NCBI GenBank assembly: GCA_958295665.1
Contig: OY282558.1
Span: forward strand, 349,847,034 to 349,911,033
Length of the DNA: 64,000 nucleotides
Reading direction: 5' to 3'
Source: Tipula vernalis
Lineage: Eukaryota; Arthropoda; Insecta; Diptera; Tipulidae
The notes below the pieces were generated by a model. That model searched no databases. It worked only from the letters and a program-made list of their open reading frames with translations, and was not told where the DNA came from. The position numbers were made by a program, and so were the translations under genes. Of the stretch, positions 33,839 to 45,381 are shown in pieces (the first letter of the stretch is position 1; each line of letters opens with the position of its first letter).

Positions 33839-34156
33839 TATATATAAAACAGTTTGTTTATAAAAAATCAGATATAAACTAATTATCTTTAATTTAAATT
33901 CGAAGTTTAGATTTAGGTTAAAAAAAACAAATAATTAAACAGATTTCAGTCTTTAAATTAAATAAATCAAATGAAAAACATATATATAAAATATATTTTA
34001 TATTAATATAAAACTCTTATTTCGATAATTTTGAAATTAATAAATCCACACTCAGAAATACTGGATCGTATTGCATTTCTATGTGATAGAAATACTTTTG
34101 GAGGAAAAGCCATACAACTTTGGACTCGACTGGGTATTTCAAATTAAAAAATTGAG

Positions 34157-34739
34157 ATGTGGCCAACACACGACTTTCTTTTACGAACAGAGAATTTTGA
34201 GACATTTTACTTTTTTTTATAACTTTTTTTTTTAATTTTTTTTTTTTAATTTTTAAATTTTTTAATTTTTTTTTTTAATTTTTTTTTTTAAATTTTTTTT
34301 TTTTATTTTTATTTGTTTTTAATTTTTAGAAACATTTTGTTTTCAGTAGTATTTTATAAATCTTATACTTTTTAAGATATTTGCAAAATAAATTTTCTGG
34401 ACCAAGGGAGTGGCCACTTCCGGTTAACCGATTTGGAATAAAATTCACTGGGACCTCCCAATTTATCAAAAAAGCTTAAATATGAAGTTTCAGTTCGATT
34501 GGTTAAACCATCTGGGCTGTGGAGAGGACACAGACAGACTGACAGACTGACAGACGGACAGACTGACAGACTGACAGACTGACAGACTGACAGACGGACA
34601 GACTGACAGACAGACACCATTTCGAAACTCACTTTTTCGGACTCAGGGGACCTCAAAACAGATAAATCTCTAAAAATCTCAAGGTCCAAAATTTTCATGA
34701 TTACTATACTTTATTTTACTAGAGTAAAAGAAAGTAAAA
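34157..34739. mobile_element. Short dispersed repeat with inverted ends, copy B
   Basis: Same layout as copy A: TGTGGCCAACACACG, ACTTTCTTTTAC at 34173-34184, closing GTAAAAGAAAGT at 34724-34735. It is longer than copy A because its ACAGACTG tract and T-rich tract have expanded. The copies are about 320 bp apart in the same orientation. Confidence 0.6.
34529..34616 (+). repeat. (ACAGACTG)n / (ACAGACGG)n minisatellite
   Basis: About eleven units of ACAGACTG and ACAGACGG variants in tandem, inside copy B of the dispersed repeat. The equivalent site in copy A (about 33687-33716) holds only three or four units. Confidence 0.85.
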
Positions 34740-34909
34740 TATCATGAAATTTGTACGAAATCTCAAATTAAAATGAACTTTTTAGGTTTTGTTTTATCAT
34801 TTTTATTTTTACTCCGAGTGTTTAATGGTGGGCAATGGTGTTTAAGTAATTTTAATGAATTTTAATAATTGCTTTACGCCGTCTTTCCATTCTGAATTCA
34901 TTAATTTTC

Positions 34910-35329
34910 TTAAAAATTGTAAAGTGAATTAGGTTGTGTAGTATCTTTGCTGCACGATTTTAAAAATCTACTAATTTTTTGACAATATTCACCGAATTTT
35001 ATTTGACGTTTGAAGAAATTATCATGCGAGTAAAATGCCCAGTTATGATCATTTTTACAAATATTTACAGAGCAATATCTTCTATTGCGCTTTAGTCCTA
35101 AGTTTGTGAACAAACATTTTTGTAATTGTTTTATTTTCGACTGATTAGGATTTAGAAAAAATTGAAAAATAATTTTGTATACAATCAATGAAACAAACAA
35201 AAAATACAAAAATGTTTGTATTTTTTTTTTTTTTTGTTTGATTGATTGCATATAAAATTCTTTTTCCATCTTTTCTAAGACTGTACCCGAAACCTGTGAT
35301 AAAAATTTTTTAGTACAAATTTTTGACAT
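34910..35329 (-). pseudogene. Unrecognised 139-codon frame in the left arm of the inverted repeat
   Basis: The frame opens MSKICTKKFLSQVSGTVLEK and ends NSLYNF. Its first 25 codons correspond to MSKISTKKYFLQVSVTLVEK in the right arm at 36604, so the amino-acid pattern is shared although the DNA has drifted. A lysine and T-rich insertion (about residues 27-55) is absent from the right arm. A later segment, RNRRYCSVNICKNDHNWAF, includes a CxxxxC pair. I do not recognise a family, and it may be a decayed exon of a mobile or viral gene. Confidence 0.3.
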
Positions 35330-35416
35330 TTATTTGAATAATATTCCCCTACATTCACAAATTTTTTATACGCTGCCCGAATTGTGTAATAATTTTTTGA
35401 AATATTCCCCTTCTGT

Positions 35417-35458
35417 CATGTTGTTGTTCGATTTTAATGGCAAGCAATCCTTTTATAC
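35417..35458 (-). promoter_or_regulatory. TATA box and start codon of an unknown short frame (left arm)
   Basis: On the minus strand GTATAAAAG (35458-35450) precedes ATTAAAATCGAACAACAAC and ATG at 35419. The frame begins MTEGEYFKKLLHNSGSV, then stops. After two stops the same frame continues as MSKICTKKFLSQVSG at 35329. The order of elements is conserved between the two arms. Confidence 0.4.
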
Positions 35459-36473
35459 GCTTCGAATTCGCTTTCGTTTTATATTATATACTGTAGGATA
35501 TAGCATAGTATAACAGGACGATGGTGCAATAATTCTCGCCAAAATTTTGGAAAATATATTACGACATAATTAGGCTTTTATACAGGAAGTGGGAATGTCA
35601 TGGGTGGTCTCAAATCAGAATTGTAACGAAAACTGAAAGATATTGGAGTCAACCTAGTGCATAGAATTCAACGTTTGAATCAATCGATCAACTAATTCTA
35701 AAATAGATTCAATAATCTGTCAGCCGATAGCGATAGCTCTCACATTTATTCACTAGATCAATATGCCATATAAATAAGATTAACTTTTAGTTGATATACA
35801 CGGACAAATCATCTATCTATAGAAGAAAATATTTGTCGGCAAGCTGCTGCAGTTGAAAATTATTATGTTGCTGCAAAGGATAGATTCTGTTATCGTATTG
35901 ACTAGTTGATATTTTATTTTGATAATATAAAATGCTAAGGCGACCATGTTAAATGTCGACCGAACAATTATTCTGTTTGTGTCCAAAATGATCATAGCAA
36001 AATGTGCGGTTTCTTTCAAATAAATTTTAAAAATGTGTACTAAAAAATGTTTGTCACAGGTTTCGGACACAGTCTAAAGGCATTGCCACATGCACAAACG
36101 GCAAACCGGCATTTCAAACCGTCAAATCCAATTATTGACAAAATTGTTTGATTTTCTATATCAAAATTATTAAAAAATAGTTCGAATGTATAAGTTCTAC
36201 CTTCTTGTATTTAAAATGTTGATATGTATGCGCTACATCATTAACGATTTGTTTAAATCCATATAGAGCTGCCTCCATTATTTTTAATTTTGCGTTACAA
36301 TTCTTATTTGAGACTACCCGTGACCTTCCCATTTCCTGTATAAAAACAACTATCGCAATTTTTTTTCCAAAATTTTTGGGATAATTGCACCATCATGCTA
36401 TTGTACTATGCCTTAACAAATACAGCCCTACGCTACAATACATATATATATAAAAAGAGAGCCAATTCGATGC

Positions 36474-36515
36474 GTATAAAAGAATTACTTTGCATTAAAA
36501 TCGAACAACAACATG
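36474..36515 (+). promoter_or_regulatory. TATA box and start codon of an unknown short frame (right arm)
   Basis: GTATAAAAG at 36474-36482 is followed about 30 bp later by ATTAAAATCGAACAACAAC and ATG at 36513. The frame reads MTDEEIFQKIITRFGQRNQN and stops soon after. The same arrangement faces the other way in the left arm. A real promoter is plausible from spacing but unproven. Confidence 0.4.
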
Positions 36516-36775
36516 ACAGATGAGGAAATATTTCAAAAAATTATTACACGATTCGGGCAGCGTAATCAAAATTTGTGAATGTAGGGGAATATTTTTCAAA
36601 TAAATGTCAAAAATTAGTACTAAAAAATATTTTTTACAGGTTTCGGTCACATTAGTCGAAAAAAACATTTACAAAAATATTTGTTCACAAACTTAAGGAC
36701 TAAAGCACAATAGAAGATATTGTTTTGTCTGTGCTTATATAGGAAAGAAAGGAAAAGTACGTAACAAACTGAGAT

Positions 36776-36884
36776 CGCAATAGAAAAAGCGTAGTAAAAA
36801 AACGAAATAGAATACAATTTTGTTCTTGAAACAAGAGACATAAACTCGAATCGAATCGAAAGTGATATTATAACATCTCACCCC
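36776..36884 (-). repeat. Dispersed repeat, copy 2
   Basis: Reverse complement carries TATCACTTTCGATTCGATTC and TCTCTTGTTTCAAGAACAAA, matching 33092-33172 with scattered changes. Confidence 0.45.
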
Positions 36885-36989
36885 TGGTTGAGAGAGAAGA
36901 GTTTGCATTTTTTTTATACGACCAAATAGAGCCGAGTTTAAATATTCCATTTTATTACCGAGTAACCAAAAATGATGATCACAAAATTT

Positions 36990-39119
36990 TAGACCAATTT
37001 GTCACAACAAACGTTAACAAATTGGAACATATTTATGCGAATAGTTTGTGATAAAGTTATTATTGTTTCGGAAAGTTCACAAAATGTACCACCAAAAATC
37101 GACCAAATTGTTTCGTTTTTGCCCATTTTGTCGCATATGTTTACCACATTTTTTCCACCAATCACCATGTGAACTTTTTGTCGTTTTTTGTGACGCGTAT
37201 TTACTTTTATAAGAAACAAATCGCAATCGATTCTCTCTCTGTAGTAAGATAAGACCTGTTCGAAATTATGCAAAGCAAAAATAACTTGTTACTTAATTTA
37301 AGATAACTCATTTTAAGTTCATAAATTTAGATTCCTACAATATAATATGTAATATAGGTATTATAAATTTTTAATCAATAGAAATGTAAGGGTGAAAATT
37401 TACCATTTCCACTATGTACACACAAAAACGTAGTTATATGCACACCTAACACAATTTGTGTTGTATACAAAACAACAAACTGATCAATTATTCGTGTAGC
37501 CTTTAGTTTGATTACACATAATTATTATCTATAATTAGGTTAGAAATAGGAGCAGTATAATAATAAGTAACAGGTAGTTTTCATAAAACAATAAATATAT
37601 TAGTACTTGATATGTGAGAAAAGTTTTGATTATGAATAAATTATTTTAGTTTTCAAATTGACTTTCGTAATCGTACACCCTCGATGAAGGAATGAAAATA
37701 TGTATTATAAAATATCGATAGCTTTCTAATTTATGCGTTTGTAGTTATAGTTTTGTAACATACACATATCATTTATTGATGAATAAATTGGCGCCGATCA
37801 AACCGATAGATATCATGGAATATTTAGTTCGTTGTTATAATAACGACTAAAAAGTTTCTATAACAACGCAACTCCCTGAATTTCATTTTTTATCTAAATG
37901 CAAAAATATTTTATAATGAATTATTTATAGGATTTTCAATTTTTCCTTTATTAAAATAAAGATTGCTTAACTTTTTTGTTATTTAGCATACAAAAGATTA
38001 ATATTTTTGCGTTGCTGTAATAAATCTTAATTGCTAGAGCAAATTATACATAAATTCGGTAGCACACTCGGTACTCATTTTATTTACGACCCTGCTTGGT
38101 TAGAAGAAAAATGTTATTTAGCAATAACATGATAAGAAAGGGGCCTTAGTACATACATATATATGTATGTATAATCTAAACATTTAATAAATTTACAGGT
38201 TCATTAAACCTAGTAAATTTGTTCTTCTCAGTCGCCTAAATCGCGGTTGTGTTAGTGTGCCCCTTAGTATATTGTTAGATTACTAGTGCCTGTAACTTCT
38301 TTATATAAAACCCAAGGCCGTTGTAAAAACTATCTCCGAGATCTTACATATAACGCTACATTCTTTTGCCATTTGGTACATTACATTTACTCCGAATTTG
38401 GTGGTTTTGTAAAATGAAACAGTTTCCAGCAGCTTATTTTGTCTTAGTTTTGAGTACTTTCTTAGTTGACTTAGCTTTATTTTTTGTTAGAGTGCAATTG
38501 TTAGACTTATAGTTAGCACTTAAAATGTAGGTGTATTAACTTTTTTTTTCCAATTCATTCTGTAATTCCTTCTTATTTGAACGTATAATTCCAAACAAAG
38601 TCAGCCCTTTTCTAGCAGTTTAAAAGCCAGTGATTTTCTAATAAAAAATTTGTTCAATATCACATTCCTCGAACAACCAATAAATGGCTCAATTAGTTTA
38701 AGGACGATGAACTCTCAAAATTTAATTCCAAATTAATTTTGTTTGTTAGGGTCCCCATTTTTTAGACCACAAGTAAGAAAATTTTAGATTTTTGTCATCA
38801 CCTCCATATAAAAATGTAAAATTGCAAAAAATCCGTTTATAATTCGTCTTCTGATAGAACCCACACATTTCCTAGAACTTTAAAAGCCTCCAATTCCGTG
38901 CATTTTGTCATATGGTCTGTAATACAAATTTCTATTCGTTATCAAAAGACAAAAAGCGCTGCTTACCTTATCTTCGACAATAATTCTTTGTGCATTTACT
39001 ATAGGACCACTAAAACTATTGAAGCTGGTGCTTTATTTTTCCCCACATAGTTCCATCAATAGCAGTTTCAATGGTATTAAAACCGCAATAAAAACATCAA
39101 ATTTTTTCTTTACCTATTC
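36990..39119. other. AT-rich stretch without recognisable gene
   Basis: About 2.1 kb with no recognisable coding sequence. A perfect 20-bp palindrome (ACATACATATATATGTATGT) is at 38151-38170. A minus-strand open frame at 36989-37273 has no known motif. Confidence 0.5.
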
Positions 39120-40870
39120 CTAAGGAAAACCAGAACATACCCGCTGGTCCGTGATTATTGTGGAGGGAATTCCGCAGTGAGCTATCCAGTGGCTGTATAA
39201 TGCGACCGCAACCGCCTCAGCTTTAAAATCGGAAGTCGGAATCACCTGCTTCTGCCTGGTGAATCTGTCGATGATTGTGATGCAAAAACGTTGCCCCTCC
39301 GAGATCGTTAATGGTCCTACTAAGTCTAGATGTACCTTGTCGAACTGTTTGGTTACCGGCGTGTTTAACATCTCTCTTGATGTCTTTCCATATGAACTGC
39401 TGTGTCATGGTTTTGATCGACGGAAACAATGGTGGGTGCGACAGATTATGCATGGCTTCGAATGCTTACTTCCGGAATTCGGCTGGGTTATACGGGCATG
39501 TGTTTACCATGGACACACAGCATAATCGTAATTTGGCTGATCGAAAAGCGACGGGGATTTTTTCTAATTGCAATTCCGTGCCCGATTCCATTAGTACCCT
39601 TACTTTGCCGTTCATGTGTTGGACATCGGCGATTAAAGCGTAACAGGTAACGGTACAGAGTGTCAGCAACCACATTGTCGCAACCAAATATGCGTTGTAT
39701 GTTTGTTGTGAAATGTGCAACGAAATCGAGGTAACGAAATTGCCGCGGTGATGTCATTGCTAGATTTTGGAATAATGCGTATATTAATGACTTATGGTCC
39801 ATGCAGATTATGAAGTCTCGACCCTTTAACATGTGTCGAAAACGCTTAACCGCCGAAAAAGCGGCCAAGGGATCCCGATCATATGCGCTTTACCTCTGTT
39901 GCATTTCGGTGAGTATTTCCGAGTAGAACTGGAGTGATTTCCATGATATTTTGCGTGTGTTACTTTCGTTGACGGTGATTAGCTGCTATACAGAACCTAT
40001 GGCCATGTCTGATGCGTTGACCATTAATAAGAGTTTTGTTGACTCTTTTGGGCGTGGTAACGTCATTGCTTCGCATAGTTCTTTCTTCATGAGCTGAAAT
40101 GCTGCTTCACTTTCGACTGGCCAGTCGATAGCGCGTGAGTAATTCTCCCTATTATCCTTTAGCTAGTCATTTAGAATTGATTGACTTCTGGCTGCCTTGG
40201 GAATGAATGACCTGTAGAAATTTAGCATAACTAAAAACCGACGAAGTTGCTTGATTGTTTTACGTAGCTCAAACTTTGCGATACATTCGACATGCACTGG
40301 AAGGGGTCGTATACCTTCTGCCGAGACTTCGTGAATTGACATTTATTCGTGTTGATGATTAGTCCTGCTTTAATTAAGTTAGTGAAAATGATTTCTAGAT
40401 GGTCTAAATCTTCGGTAATTGCTCGCTGTGCCACCAGTTTATCGTCCAGCTAAATGAAGCAAAAGTCTAGCCCCTGCAGGACCTAATGCATGAAATGCAT
40501 GTATGAATATTTTTGTTTTGGCAATATCAGACTTCGATCGTAATCTAGTAGTACGCCCTGACCAGATCGATTGTTGCGAAGTACGTGGTATCCTGTAGTT
40601 GTTGGGTAAAATCGTGTAAGTATGGAATCGTATATCTGTCTGGTAAAGTGACATTGTTCAATGCTCAGTAGTATCCGCAAGGTAACCAATAATCACCGTT
40701 ATTTTTTAGAACTAAGTGCAGTGGGCTCGCCCACTGGCTATCTGAGCGTCTACAAGTGTCTTTTTCTAGCATTTGTTTACGTTTTGCGAAGACTGGTAAA
40801 TCACGTGTTATTATGTGGTGCGTTATCTGATGCTTCACGGATTTTATTGTCTGCGTCATCACTTACCACA
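39120..40870 (-). pseudogene. Ty3/Gypsy retrotransposon pol remnant
   Basis: Minus-strand order: RT start (SDSQWASPLHLVLKNNGDY and a corrupted LNNVTLPDRYTIPYL), weak RT core with a stop before LDDKLVAQRAITEDL, then LKAGLIINTNKCQF-like sequence. RNase H follows (VNASDMAIGSV, FYSEILTEMQQR, PLAAFSAVKRFRHMLKGRDF, then CMDHKSLIYALF). Integrase comes last (HNLSHPG-type zinc finger, MTQQFIWKDIKRDVKH, HLDLVGPLTISEGQRFCITI, IITDQ). It stops before the integrase glutamate. Gag, protease and LTRs are not visible. Many stops and frameshifts show an old, inactive copy. Confidence 0.8.
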
Positions 40871-40884
40871 TAAAAACTTTCTTA

Positions 40885-41640
40885 ACTCTACTCGTTGAAT
40901 ACACCTGATGCCCATGTTATTGAGATTCGCCTGGTCACTGGGGAGAGGAGCTCTTAGAAATGTCCATCTGTTTGTGCTAGACGGGGAAAAGTGTAGAGTA
41001 AGTGAAGTACAGTTTCTTCCTCTTCTTCCATACTAATATTACGTCATATACCGGAGTGGTAAAAGCTCTCTAGTTCATGACCAATATAGTTTTGTCCAGA
41101 TCTACCTAGTAAGTTATACCTACACACGAGGTACTCTTAGACCATCTATAATTCGCTGCGCTCCTAGCTTCTTCCTAAAGTAAGAGTTTTCATTCCATAC
41201 ACAACTGTAGTGCGTGGCACCCATGTGAAGTGGACGTTGAACTGATCTGCCATCTCTTTAAGAGATCAGTGAAAGTTATGGACTACCTTCGACGTAAGGA
41301 AATATGATCGTAGAGTTTTAATAGCTGCCTGACTGTCGGTAAAAATTCTAATGTGAAATATTAAGCTTCCAGCTAAGTTAACTGTCCAAAATTAGACTCA
41401 GGTATTTCGCTTTATCTGCAAAAGTCAAGCGAATACCATTTGAAATGGGGGAGGAGGGAGGGGGGATCAATCTCAGGAAGTTTGTATTTTCTAGAGAAGA
41501 GAACCACCTCAAAAATTACCCTTGGTAATTGGCCTGAATTTGACATGTAAATGATGTTTATGGATAAACTTCTGTAAGAGATATTTTAAATTATCTGCAT
41601 TCGGAAAAGGGACAAGGGACATTCGGAAATATGAAACAGA
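40885..41640 (-). pseudogene. I/R1-type LINE remnant: end of RT and RNase H
   Basis: Minus strand: FADKAKYLSLILDS at about 41430-41390, then RIFTDSQAAIKTLRSYFLTS at about 41350-41290, then MADQFNVHFTWVPRTT. The last part, SMEEEEETVLHLLYTFPRLA at about 41020-40960, matches the post-RNase H zinc-finger region. The RNase H aspartate in TDSQAA is present. Stops between segments show decay. It abuts the Gypsy remnant, and which element inserted first cannot be told. Confidence 0.65.
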
Positions 41641-42450
41641 CAGAGCACGAATTAGCCTCTTAAACAGAGGGTTTCAATATAATATATTATTCCTGTATGC
41701 CGTTATAGAGTTAAAACGTTATAAAAAAAAAAATCGAAAACCGGGAAGTCCCGTGATTTCCCAGTCACACTTTTGAGCCCAAAACTCGGTATTCCAGGAA
41801 CCAGTTTTGAGAAACCGTAATACTTACCCATTATCTGTAATAGATGTCTGTAAATATTAAAGACAGATCTCAATCAAACATAATTGACACTAGATTGCCG
41901 GAGCGAGTCTATTTAACACATTTACTCGTAAGATTTTATTGCTACTATGTACATACATACACATATGTATATATAGAAAAACTTAAATAAATTTTAAAAA
42001 CAGGTATGTTGGTTTTTAATTAAATTATGAAATGTATACAAAAACTAATTCCGCCCCTCCCCATTCCTTAGTTCCTTAAAATAAAATTATATTTTTTTTG
42101 CTTTTTTTTTCAAAACAACTTAAATTTTGATCTTTAAGTCAAATTGACTCATTTCAAGCAAAATAGGATATATATATATTCAATATATAGTATTCAGGTA
42201 TATACTTAACATCCGGTAACCTAGTGTTAAGCGTTGTATTATCTGTAGGGAAACGCAAACTTTGCAAATTATTGGGATTAATATAACTTAGATAAATTAG
42301 TTGGAGTACCTCGGCTGGGGCCTAACTAATTATTAAGGGAAAAAACTTTGTGTTAAATACAAATTTAGAAAATCCTTAGTAAGTAGTTTTATAATGTTGT
42401 ACATGAAATATACTATATAAGCATGTTAGATAGTTGACAAATAACGTGCA
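41641..42450. other. No recognised gene
   Basis: AT-rich sequence with short A runs and TATATA patches. No motif or terminal repeat stands out. Confidence 0.5.
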
Positions 42451-42522
42451 TATTTTCGTTTATTAATTGTTTACCTTTGACAAAGTATGCGTTTTGTATA
42501 TATAAACAAGATATTAAACCAT

Positions 42523-42768
42523 TTACTCTTGGAGGGCGTTGTATTGTTTTGTTCTTTCACCAGGTTCGCCAATTACTTGAAAACGATTTGCTGAGTTAGA
42601 AACGGGACTGAGTTCATTCTCTAATTTTGCAATGTTTTGAATACCTCCTTCTCCTATAACATGAATGGTGGGGTCAACAAGATAACCATATTCTAAATTT
42701 ATTAGAGCCATCATACAATACAAATCAATTAGCATTATCACAGAAGCCGCACAAATGTATTTTTCGAT
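42523..42768 (-). CDS. Candidate terminal exon of an unrecognised host gene
   Basis: On the minus strand a plausible 3' splice site (TCTCTTAG) is followed at 42768 by an open frame of 81 codons ending TAA at 42523-42525. It reads IEKYICAASVIMLIDLYCMM, then ALINLEYGYLVDPTIHVIGE, a GIQNIAKLENELSP segment and RFQVIGEPGERTKQYNALQE. The start looks like a membrane segment, the rest hydrophilic. A TAG just upstream in frame fits an exon start, not an ATG start. AATAAA occurs about 60 bp past the stop (near 42460). I do not recognise the protein. No upstream exon was found in the window. Confidence 0.4.
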   Translation of the reverse strand: MEKYICAASVIMLIDLYCMMALINLEYGYLVDPTIHVIGEGGIQNIAKLENELSPVSNSANRFQVIGEPGERTKQYNALQE

Positions 42769-42839
42769 CTAAGAGAGATTCTCAATTCATTGGAGCCACT
42801 ATTTATGCGGCTCAAGGGTTGAAAATAGTACAAATCTTT

Positions 42840-44860
42840 ATATTTTGCTCTTTACCAACCTAATTTAGCCTCATGCCCTCAGGCGCTGGAATCAGACAGT
42901 TGTGTTTCGTCGCTGTCGCTGGTACAGTAAGTATAGCTTTGTTTGGCAACTTCGGGCTCCCGAATTCGATTCCTGATGGTGGCAAGAAGAAATTTGTCAC
43001 GATCGAGTATAGGGTTACTAGCTTTTCCTTCAAAGAAAATTAAATCCACTGGAAGAGTAATATTACATTAAAAATACTGATTTTCCTAACTCTAGGCGAA
43101 CAGGTAGATAGGTATGAACATTTTTGAATTCATATATAGTAGCGTCATAGTGTGGGTATATCGATTTTTCAGAATTTGCCTGCTTTAAAAAAATGTGGTC
43201 TGTTTACCAGAGGCCTATTTCAAGTTAAGTGATACGTAGCCCTAATACGAATGCACAAAGTAGGCAATCCTATAACAAACTGACGGTTCCGACATACGCA
43301 TATCATATTAGTAATTATACACAATTACATCCGACGTTTGTATTTAACGAAATTCGATGTAGCCTTCCCTAGTGCGGCCAAAGAAATTCCGAATTTTTTT
43401 TTTTTTTTAATAGATTTCTCAAATCCTCACTCAACAACAATTATTTGTTGTTTATTATTTCAGTTAGAATTCATATAAGTTCGTTTCACTCTTCTAATTT
43501 CTGTCTGAGGTATCTTATATTTCCTACCGAATTCAGAATAAATTCGCGTGCAAAAAAAATTGGAAAACAATTATGGGAAATTAATCTTTAAAATGTTTGG
43601 CATTTGTTCATGATTTTTAAAAAAATATTATTTATTAATTCTTACAATACTGTCCCTTCACAAGTGGGGAAACTTTCGGAAATTTTGAAGAAATATGCCA
43701 TAGTTTCATATACCAATAAGCTTCAGTATTTGCATTGAAATTTCAAGGACATTTTGGAACAGCGTTAATGCATAAAGATAGGTTTTCATAATATATTTTT
43801 TTTAGTTATGTTAAAACAGCAGTAAAAAATATGGTACAGAGCCATTGCAGTATTAAGTAATCCGGTATTAACTATTTCAGCGATTTAGGTCAACGTGTGA
43901 AAAAGTATTGAAGGAGCATTTATTAATGATTTTGCTAGTCAAATTAAAAAAAATTGTGTTTAATAGAAATTAGTAAATTAATACTTCTTGGACCAAACCC
44001 GAACCAATCAATTTTTTTTTGTCCATATAATTTTTTTGCGCCCTTGTTTGCATGTCTGCGAAAAATCATTTGTTTTAAATAGCATGATAATCGTTTACTT
44101 TTTACGAAATGAAACAAATTCCGGCGTTGTGAATAATCGACCCGCCTTACGATAACTTAAAAATTTATAGCTGTGTAGGTTAAAGAATATTGGATAACTG
44201 AAATTTAAAAAAAAAAATCTCAATTTTTTTGTAGGTATACTGAACAAATATTTTAGCCCTTTGAATGCTATGCTGTGTAGAATAAACTCTTTGAGTTATA
44301 ATAGAGTTATGATATAAAAAATAGGTTGTATTTAACAAATTATCATGCATGTACGTTTTACTTCTGTTATCACAGCATAAAATAACATTTATTTAATTCA
44401 CACTATGCCCAAATTGATCTCCAAATTTTACATAAAAAAATTAACATGCAACACATTGCAACAAAATCGTGCAACAGATATTGGATGCAAACAACACAGT
44501 AGCTTTAAGATAATTTTCAGTAAAACAAAATCAAATCTAGTACCCTGAATTAAAATTGACTTGTATGCAATTTATTTAAAATGTCACATTTTGAAGGTTC
44601 ATTTATTTTGTAGGATACACTCACCACTTGTAGCTCAACCTAATATTCCAACCAAATTTTATCGAATCAAAAAAAATTCATAATTTTCACTAAACATTGA
44701 TACTTTACTAACCACTATAGATGAATCAGTTAATCTGTTTGTGTGTATGTATAAATCACACTCCACAACAATAAATATTTACAAAACCTAAGTTATAAAA
44801 TAAATTCATTAATAAATTGTTGAATATACTAATTATGGTTATTTTTGTAATTTACTTTCA
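42840..44860. other. Non-coding interval upstream of the PAQR exon
   Basis: About 2 kb without a recognisable gene. It would hold the promoter of the PAQR gene, but no TATA box or clear initiator can be assigned. A box-B-like TTCGATTCC near 42966 is discussed under rejected items. Confidence 0.45.
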
Positions 44861-45020
44861 GAATGATCAAATTACCAAACATTATGTAAAGAAAAACAAA
44901 AAGTTGTGATATAAAGTGAATGTGATTCAAAACCAACAACCGTAGTAAATTTATTTTACTACGAAAAAAATTTATAGTGATAGTGATAAGAAATAATAAC
45001 GATAACAGCAGCAATACAAG

Positions 45021-45297
45021 ATGAGTAGCGATAGTAATAAAAGTAGTGCAACTACTACAACTGATAATAGTGATATTAGTAAAAATTTCAATTTAGACGA
45101 TGAACTACTGGGACGACAAAATCGTAAAGATAAATTTATTCTGCCACCATCCGATTTACTGCAGTGGCAGGATATGCCACAGCATTTACAATTTAATCCA
45201 TATGTATTGACGGGATATCGGCCGTTACAGACAATAAAAGGATGTATTAATAGTTTGTTTTATATGCACAATGAAACTATTAATATATTAACACATG
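45021..45297 (+). CDS. PAQR-family receptor (PAQR4-like), first coding exon
   Basis: ATG at 45021 (context ACAAGATGAG) opens 92 codons. After a Ser/Thr/Asn-rich start come LLQWQDMPQHLQFNPYVLTG, YRPLQTIKGCINSLFYMHNE and TINILTH. This is the cytoplasmic motif just before the first membrane helix of PAQR (progestin and adipoQ receptor) proteins; LQFNxYVLTGYRP and LFYxHNExxNIxTH are hallmarks. PAQR proteins are seven-pass membrane proteins, many with hydrolase-like function. The exon ends after the first base of the next codon at a GTAAGT donor (45298). Later exons are not seen, so a long intron or the window edge separates them. Confidence 0.85.
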
Positions 45298-45381
45298 GTA
45301 AGTACCGCCATATGACTATGTACCTACATATATTAGCATAAGCGGATTTTTATTTTTTGTTAATCTTTTTCAATTTTGCAG

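Larger units (their letters stand above)
35073..36727. repeat. Long inverted repeat with about 0.5-kb arms and a 660-bp loop
   Basis: The left arm (35073-35629) read in reverse complement matches the right arm (36292-36727) through several distinct blocks. They include CGTTACAATTCTxATTTGAG, the AACAACAACATGACAG block, ATTCGGGCAGCGTA, CAGGTTTCGG and CTTTAGTCC with its neighbours. The left arm has about 120 bp extra. A third copy of the GTACTAAAAAATG..CACAGGTTTCGG segment lies in the loop at 36036-36065. Function is unknown; it could be a foldback element or an inverted duplication of an unknown mobile or viral sequence. Confidence 0.7.

Noticed and set aside
34529..34616. CRISPR-like short repeats
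   Set aside because: The units are 8 bp in direct tandem without spacers, in a eukaryotic genome. It is a minisatellite.
42900..43010. Possible further tRNA-like SINE head (GAATTCGATTCC, GGCTCCCG)
   Set aside because: Only a partial box B, no convincing box A at the right distance, and no tail or TSD.
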